Source: Pseudomonas brassicacearum subsp. neoaurantiaca (lineage in GTDB: Bacteria; Pseudomonadota; Gammaproteobacteria; Pseudomonadales; Pseudomonadaceae). From it: 64,000 bases of DNA. A model generated the notes under the pieces. That model searched no databases and was not told the origin of the DNA. It was given only the letters and a program-made list of their open reading frames with translations. The position numbers were made by a program, and so were the translations under genes. Positions 61,077 to 64,000 of the stretch are shown piece by piece. Location of the stretch: positions 1 through 64,000 of the forward strand of contig NZ_VDLV01000008.1 of the NCBI RefSeq assembly GCF_013608025.1. The letters are read 5' to 3'. Within the stretch, counting starts at the first letter, position 1. Every line of letters begins with the position of its first letter.

Positions 61077-61714
61077 AGACTGATGATTTGATTTCCCTGC
61101 TTGCCTCGGGCGTGGCCCCGGTCGATCGCAAGGCGCCCGCCAAGCGATTCAGTGTCGCTGTTCTGGCCGGCCTCCTGGGCGCCCTCTTGCTGGTGGTCGC
61201 ACTGAAAGGCGTGCGCCCAGACTTGGGCCAAGTCATGGCGACACCGATTTTCTGGGCCAAGATCGCGTTTCCGCTCTGCCTGATGATCGGCACGCTGGGC
61301 ATGGTCATGAGGCTTGCCCGGCCTGGAGCGACCTCGGGCCCCGGCAAAATCCTCATCGTCGCCGCTGTTACTGCGGTTTGGGTTGGCGCGATCTATGTCC
61401 TCATGGCGACCGCACCTGATGATCGCGTTGCGATCATTCTGGGCGATACCTGGCGGGTCTGTGCGCTCAACATAACCCTGCTGTCGATTCCGGGATTTAT
61501 CGCGGTGTTCTGGGCGCTACGCGGCCTCGCGCCCACCAACCTGACACTCACAGGAGCCTGCGGCGGACTGCTGGCAGGCTCAATGGCGACGATTGCCTAT
61601 TCCCTTCACTGCCCCGAGATGCAGGTCCCATTTTGGGCAGTCTGGTACTTGTTGGGCATGTTGGTGCCGACGATACTGGGCGCGCTGCTCGGTCCACGCT
61701 GGCTGCGCTGGTAG
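61073..61714 (+). CDS. DUF1109 / NrsF-type membrane anti-sigma factor
   Basis: Predicted to hold the ECF sigma at the inner membrane until a metal signal arrives. The 213-residue protein has an N-terminal cytoplasmic segment ([20 protein letters not shown]), followed by six predicted membrane segments. Cysteines at 69, 130, 163 and 180; C130 and C180, 50 residues apart, correspond in position to the pair of conserved cysteines reported as important for metal sensing in Caulobacter NrsF. The ATG overlaps the sigma stop. Confidence 0.87.
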   Translation: MKTDDLISLLASGVAPVDRKAPAKRFSVAVLAGLLGALLLVVALKGVRPDLGQVMATPIFWAKIAFPLCLMIGTLGMVMRLARPGATSGPGKILIVAAVTAVWVGAIYVLMATAPDDRVAIILGDTWRVCALNITLLSIPGFIAVFWALRGLAPTNLTLTGACGGLLAGSMATIAYSLHCPEMQVPFWAVWYLLGMLVPTILGALLGPRWLRW

Positions 61715-61819
61715 CAGGCCCTTCGGTTTTTCCTGGGGCCTACGAATACGACGCCACGCTCATCATTTTTCTAGCGTCGGCTCCATGACGACAAAACATC
61801 CCTTCCCACCGAGACCTCC

Positions 61820-64000
61820 ATCATCGCCAGCCCCAGCCTGTCCCGACTGTTCCTCGAACTCTTCTGGCAACTCGGCATCCTGGTGGTGCCAGCCTTCTTT
61901 GTCACTATCCTACCGCCGCCGCTGGCCTTGCTGGCGGTGGTATTGCTCGGCTTGCTGATGGGGCTGGCCGCGCGGCTGGGCTTTCAGGCGATGGGCCGAG
62001 GCATTGCCCGTCTGACAGTCGGTGCCGTGTTTGGCCTGGGCTTCAGCCTGGGCCGGGCATTGCCCGAGTGGTGGGGCATCCTCGTGGCGATCGTCGGCAT
62101 CGTTGCCGGACTTGCCTGCGTCAGCAAATGGGAGCGACGCCTTGGGCTCGCCCCGGTTGCGACCAAAGGGCCGAGCGCCTGGGGTGGCAGCGAGCCGCAG
62201 TTGACGCCTGAAGGAGAACCGATCCGGCAGTTCAACCACAGCGAAATCGCCATGGGCGGTCCTGTTTACTGCGACTATCTGTTTCCTGACGGCGTACTTC
62301 TGCAAGGGCTTGGCTCTTCAGCGGTGTTTTCCAGCGACGGTCGTTATTTCGCCGCGCCCGTGCCGTCCCGGCAGGAATGGGGACTGGTCATCCTTGACCG
62401 TCAGCAGCGCAAGGTCTACCGCTGCGCCGAAAGCGAGTTCTGGGAATTGGACGCTTTCAATCCTGACGAATTGATCGGCCGTCACAGCCCGCTGGTGGAC
62501 AACGGCGCTCGCCAGGCGCGGCTGGAGGATCTGCTGCGAACCGCCGAGGCAGCGGACCTGGTTGCCGTCGCTGATCTATGGCTTGAACCTGGCTGGCACC
62601 CGGACAATGTAGCGCCCACCTTCGAGCGACCCAGCGCGGACGGCCAGCATCGCCTGGAGGGCAACCTCTTGCTGCCCGCGACCTTCCGCGATCTGGACCA
62701 GCCATTGGCGCCGCTGTATTCCCCACGCTATGCCATCACCGTCGACGGGCAGCCGTCGGGGCTGGTCATGGCAGCCGATGCACCTTTGGTGTGGGGCACC
62801 GATCACCATGCGCTGGTGTGTCTGGCCCGGGAGCAGGCCAACGATGCGGACGGCGTCCAGTATTGGTTGTGGCAAGCAGGAAATGGCTGGCGCGCCCTGC
62901 CCTCACCCTGGGTGAAAAGCGCCACCGAGCCGTCCTTTTATTGGCACGAGTTGCTGAGCCTCGAGGCGAGCCACGTGCATATCGGCGCGTACCTCGACTA
63001 TCCGCGACCGAGCTGCGGCCGTTATGGCTATCGCCTGGACAGCATCCACAGTGACACCGAAACCCAGACAGGTCACGACGCCCAGGGTCGCGTGCAGGTC
63101 GACGAATTCAAGCTGACCCGGATGTCCATCGTCATGCCGCTGGACAGCACCGGTCGGCGAGGCGACTCGTGCATCGAGACGCAGCCGATGATGGAAGGCA
63201 AACGCGCTCGCTTGACCTGGATGTGCGACAACCCCGACGGGCTCGGCGGTTATCGCTGCCAGATTGGCGATTGGTCCTTGCCGGGGAGTTGGTTGCTCGA
63301 TCATCGAGTGTCCGATTGCGGACGCTACTTGGCGCTGCTGCCCTTCGAGAACGCGACCACGGTGGCAACCCACGCGGCGGTCGCAGACGTGCAGGAACGA
63401 CGCCTGCTGCAAGGGCCCGCCCTGTGGGTGGAGCGCATACTCGATTTCCGCGATGGCCGTTTAAGCCTGGCGGTCGTCGAAGGTCGTCTTGATAACGATC
63501 TGGAAAGCAGCCCATTAATGCGCTTCAACGTCGTCGCGCCACAGGTCGGCTGTGACACTTCCTTCTTCCGTTCCAATGAACACTCCCGGCTGTTCTACAG
63601 CACGGTTCAACTGCTGCCGACAGACTCACAGCTCAACGCCGTCAAGCCTTGGCGCCTGGTGGACCGCCCTCAAGCGGCCACCGCCGACGGCGACTTCATC
63701 CAACCCGCGCCGAATCACCAGGACGCCGCCTGGCTATTCGGCAGCGAAACGGAATACGCCGACAGTTGGGTGCATGCCGGTACGCTCCGCCTCGGCGGGC
63801 ACCTGCTGACGGCGTCGGGCTGTGCATTGGTTGACCTGGCACCGTCGATGGTCTGGTCATCCAATAGCCGATATCTGGCGTTGACCTGCATGGCAACCGA
63901 CGTGACAGAACTCTGTGGAAACTACCGGGGCTGGCAGTTGCTGCTGCTCGATGTCCAAGACCATACGCTGCGGATACACCCGCGGTGGCTGGGTCATCGG
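61820..64000 (+). CDS. Large membrane-anchored protein with propeller-like repeats, cut by the window end
   Basis: Function unknown; about 727 codons are open to the right edge. The N-terminal part has two hydrophobic segments (LGILVVPAFFVTILPPPLALLAVVLLGLL and LTVGAVFGLGFSLG). A long soluble part repeats the pattern S-x-x-x-RY-x-A with a following strand and Asp: VFSSDGRYFAAPVP, RVSDCGRYLALLPF and VWSSNSRYLALTCM, as in beta-propeller blades. No ATG, GTG or TTG occurs in frame between the upstream stop (about 61774) and the first hydrophobic segment; the coordinate given marks where protein-like sequence begins. The ATG at 61785 is in another frame, so a frameshift or an unusual start is possible. 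Confidence 0.6.
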   Translation, partial: MIASPSLSRLFLELFWQLGILVVPAFFVTILPPPLALLAVVLLGLLMGLAARLGFQAMGRGIARLTVGAVFGLGFSLGRALPEWWGILVAIVGIVAGLACVSKWERRLGLAPVATKGPSAWGGSEPQLTPEGEPIRQFNHSEIAMGGPVYCDYLFPDGVLLQGLGSSAVFSSDGRYFAAPVPSRQEWGLVILDRQQRKVYRCAESEFWELDAFNPDELIGRHSPLVDNGARQARLEDLLRTAEAADLVAVADLWLEPGWHPDNVAPTFERPSADGQHRLEGNLLLPATFRDLDQPLAPLYSPRYAITVDGQPSGLVMAADAPLVWGTDHHALVCLAREQANDADGVQYWLWQAGNGWRALPSPWVKSATEPSFYWHELLSLEASHVHIGAYLDYPRPSCGRYGYRLDSIHSDTETQTGHDAQGRVQVDEFKLTRMSIVMPLDSTGRRGDSCIETQPMMEGKRARLTWMCDNPDGLGGYRCQIGDWSLPGSWLLDHRVSDCGRYLALLPFENATTVATHAAVADVQERRLLQGPALWVERILDFRDGRLSLAVVEGRLDNDLESSPLMRFNVVAPQVGCDTSFFRSNEHSRLFYSTVQLLPTDSQLNAVKPWRLVDRPQAATADGDFIQPAPNHQDAAWLFGSETEYADSWVHAGTLRLGGHLLTASGCALVDLAPSMVWSSNSRYLALTCMATDVTELCGNYRGWQLLLLDVQDHTLRIHPRWLGHR

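Noticed and set aside
57738..61714. Bufferin island as an integrated mobile element at the tRNA
   Set aside because: No integrase, no direct repeat of the tRNA 3' end was found, and codon use looks like that of the neighbours.
61593..61958. 121-codon plus-strand ORF containing ATG 61785
   Set aside because: It overlaps the end of the anti-sigma gene and is rich in Pro/Ser/Arg; the neighbouring frame codes hydrophobic segments that look like real protein.

Overview
This window is a stretch of core chromosome from a Pseudomonas, most likely of the P. fluorescens group. The evidence is the gene order, which follows the P. aeruginosa tyrZ-to-rpoD neighbourhood (tyrZ, anmK, erpA, argC, coq7, speD, vfr, trpCDG, trpE, gph, rpe, agt, lptD-surA-pdxA-rsmA-apaGH, prkA, cca, plsY, tsaD, rpsU, dnaG, rpoD, rmcA). 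High GC and REP elements of the fluorescens type (core GTGGGAGCGAGCTTGCTCGC and relatives) agree. No prophage, insertion sequence, CRISPR array or rRNA gene is visible. A strong leftward promoter at the left edge suggests that an rRNA operon begins just outside.

Layout. 1-10.4 kb: tyrosyl-tRNA synthetase, an M23 peptidoglycan hydrolase and anmK, erpA, argC, then a rightward run of hemJ, a nitronate monooxygenase, a DUF805 membrane protein, an SDR, a HIT protein and coq7. 10.4-19 kb: speD, an OsmC protein, vfr, a lipoyl-ligase-like gene, and a leftward rpe-gph-trpE-trpG-trpD-trpC block. 19-28.5 kb: an iron-dependent alcohol dehydrogenase, an ABC importer (agtA-D by synteny) and its two-component system (agtR, agtS), with REP pairs between the genes. 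28.5-32.2 kb: a DUF3530 protein, a DjlA-like co-chaperone, and the murU-amgK cell-wall recycling pair. 32.3-40 kb: lptD-surA-pdxA-rsmA-apaG-apaH-glpE. 40.2-45.1 kb: the prkA-yeaH-spoVR stress operon. 45.2-57.8 kb: cca, folK/folB, plsY, tsaD, then rpsU, dnaG and rpoD, the c-di-GMP enzyme rmcA and a CAT-anticodon tRNA.

The most notable system lies at 57.9-61.7 kb. It is a copper-type bufferin (RiPP metallophore) operon, bufA-bufB-bufC-doxX, on the minus strand. Divergent from it are an ECF sigma factor and a DUF1109/NrsF-type membrane anti-sigma factor. Reading the divergent interval shows two exact matches to one bipartite motif, TGTAACC-N16-CGAACTAC. One faces the bufferin operon. The other faces the sigma gene and overlaps its apparent start codon. 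This predicts an autoregulated, metal-responsive sigma circuit whose promoter logic can be read directly from the DNA.

Themes across the window: peptidoglycan turnover and recycling (M23 peptidase, anmK, amgK, murU), outer-membrane assembly (lptD, surA), tryptophan, folate and pyridoxal synthesis, and environmental sensing (Agt system, RmcA, Vfr, bufferin sigma system). The window ends inside a large membrane-anchored protein with propeller-like repeats whose start codon cannot be resolved.
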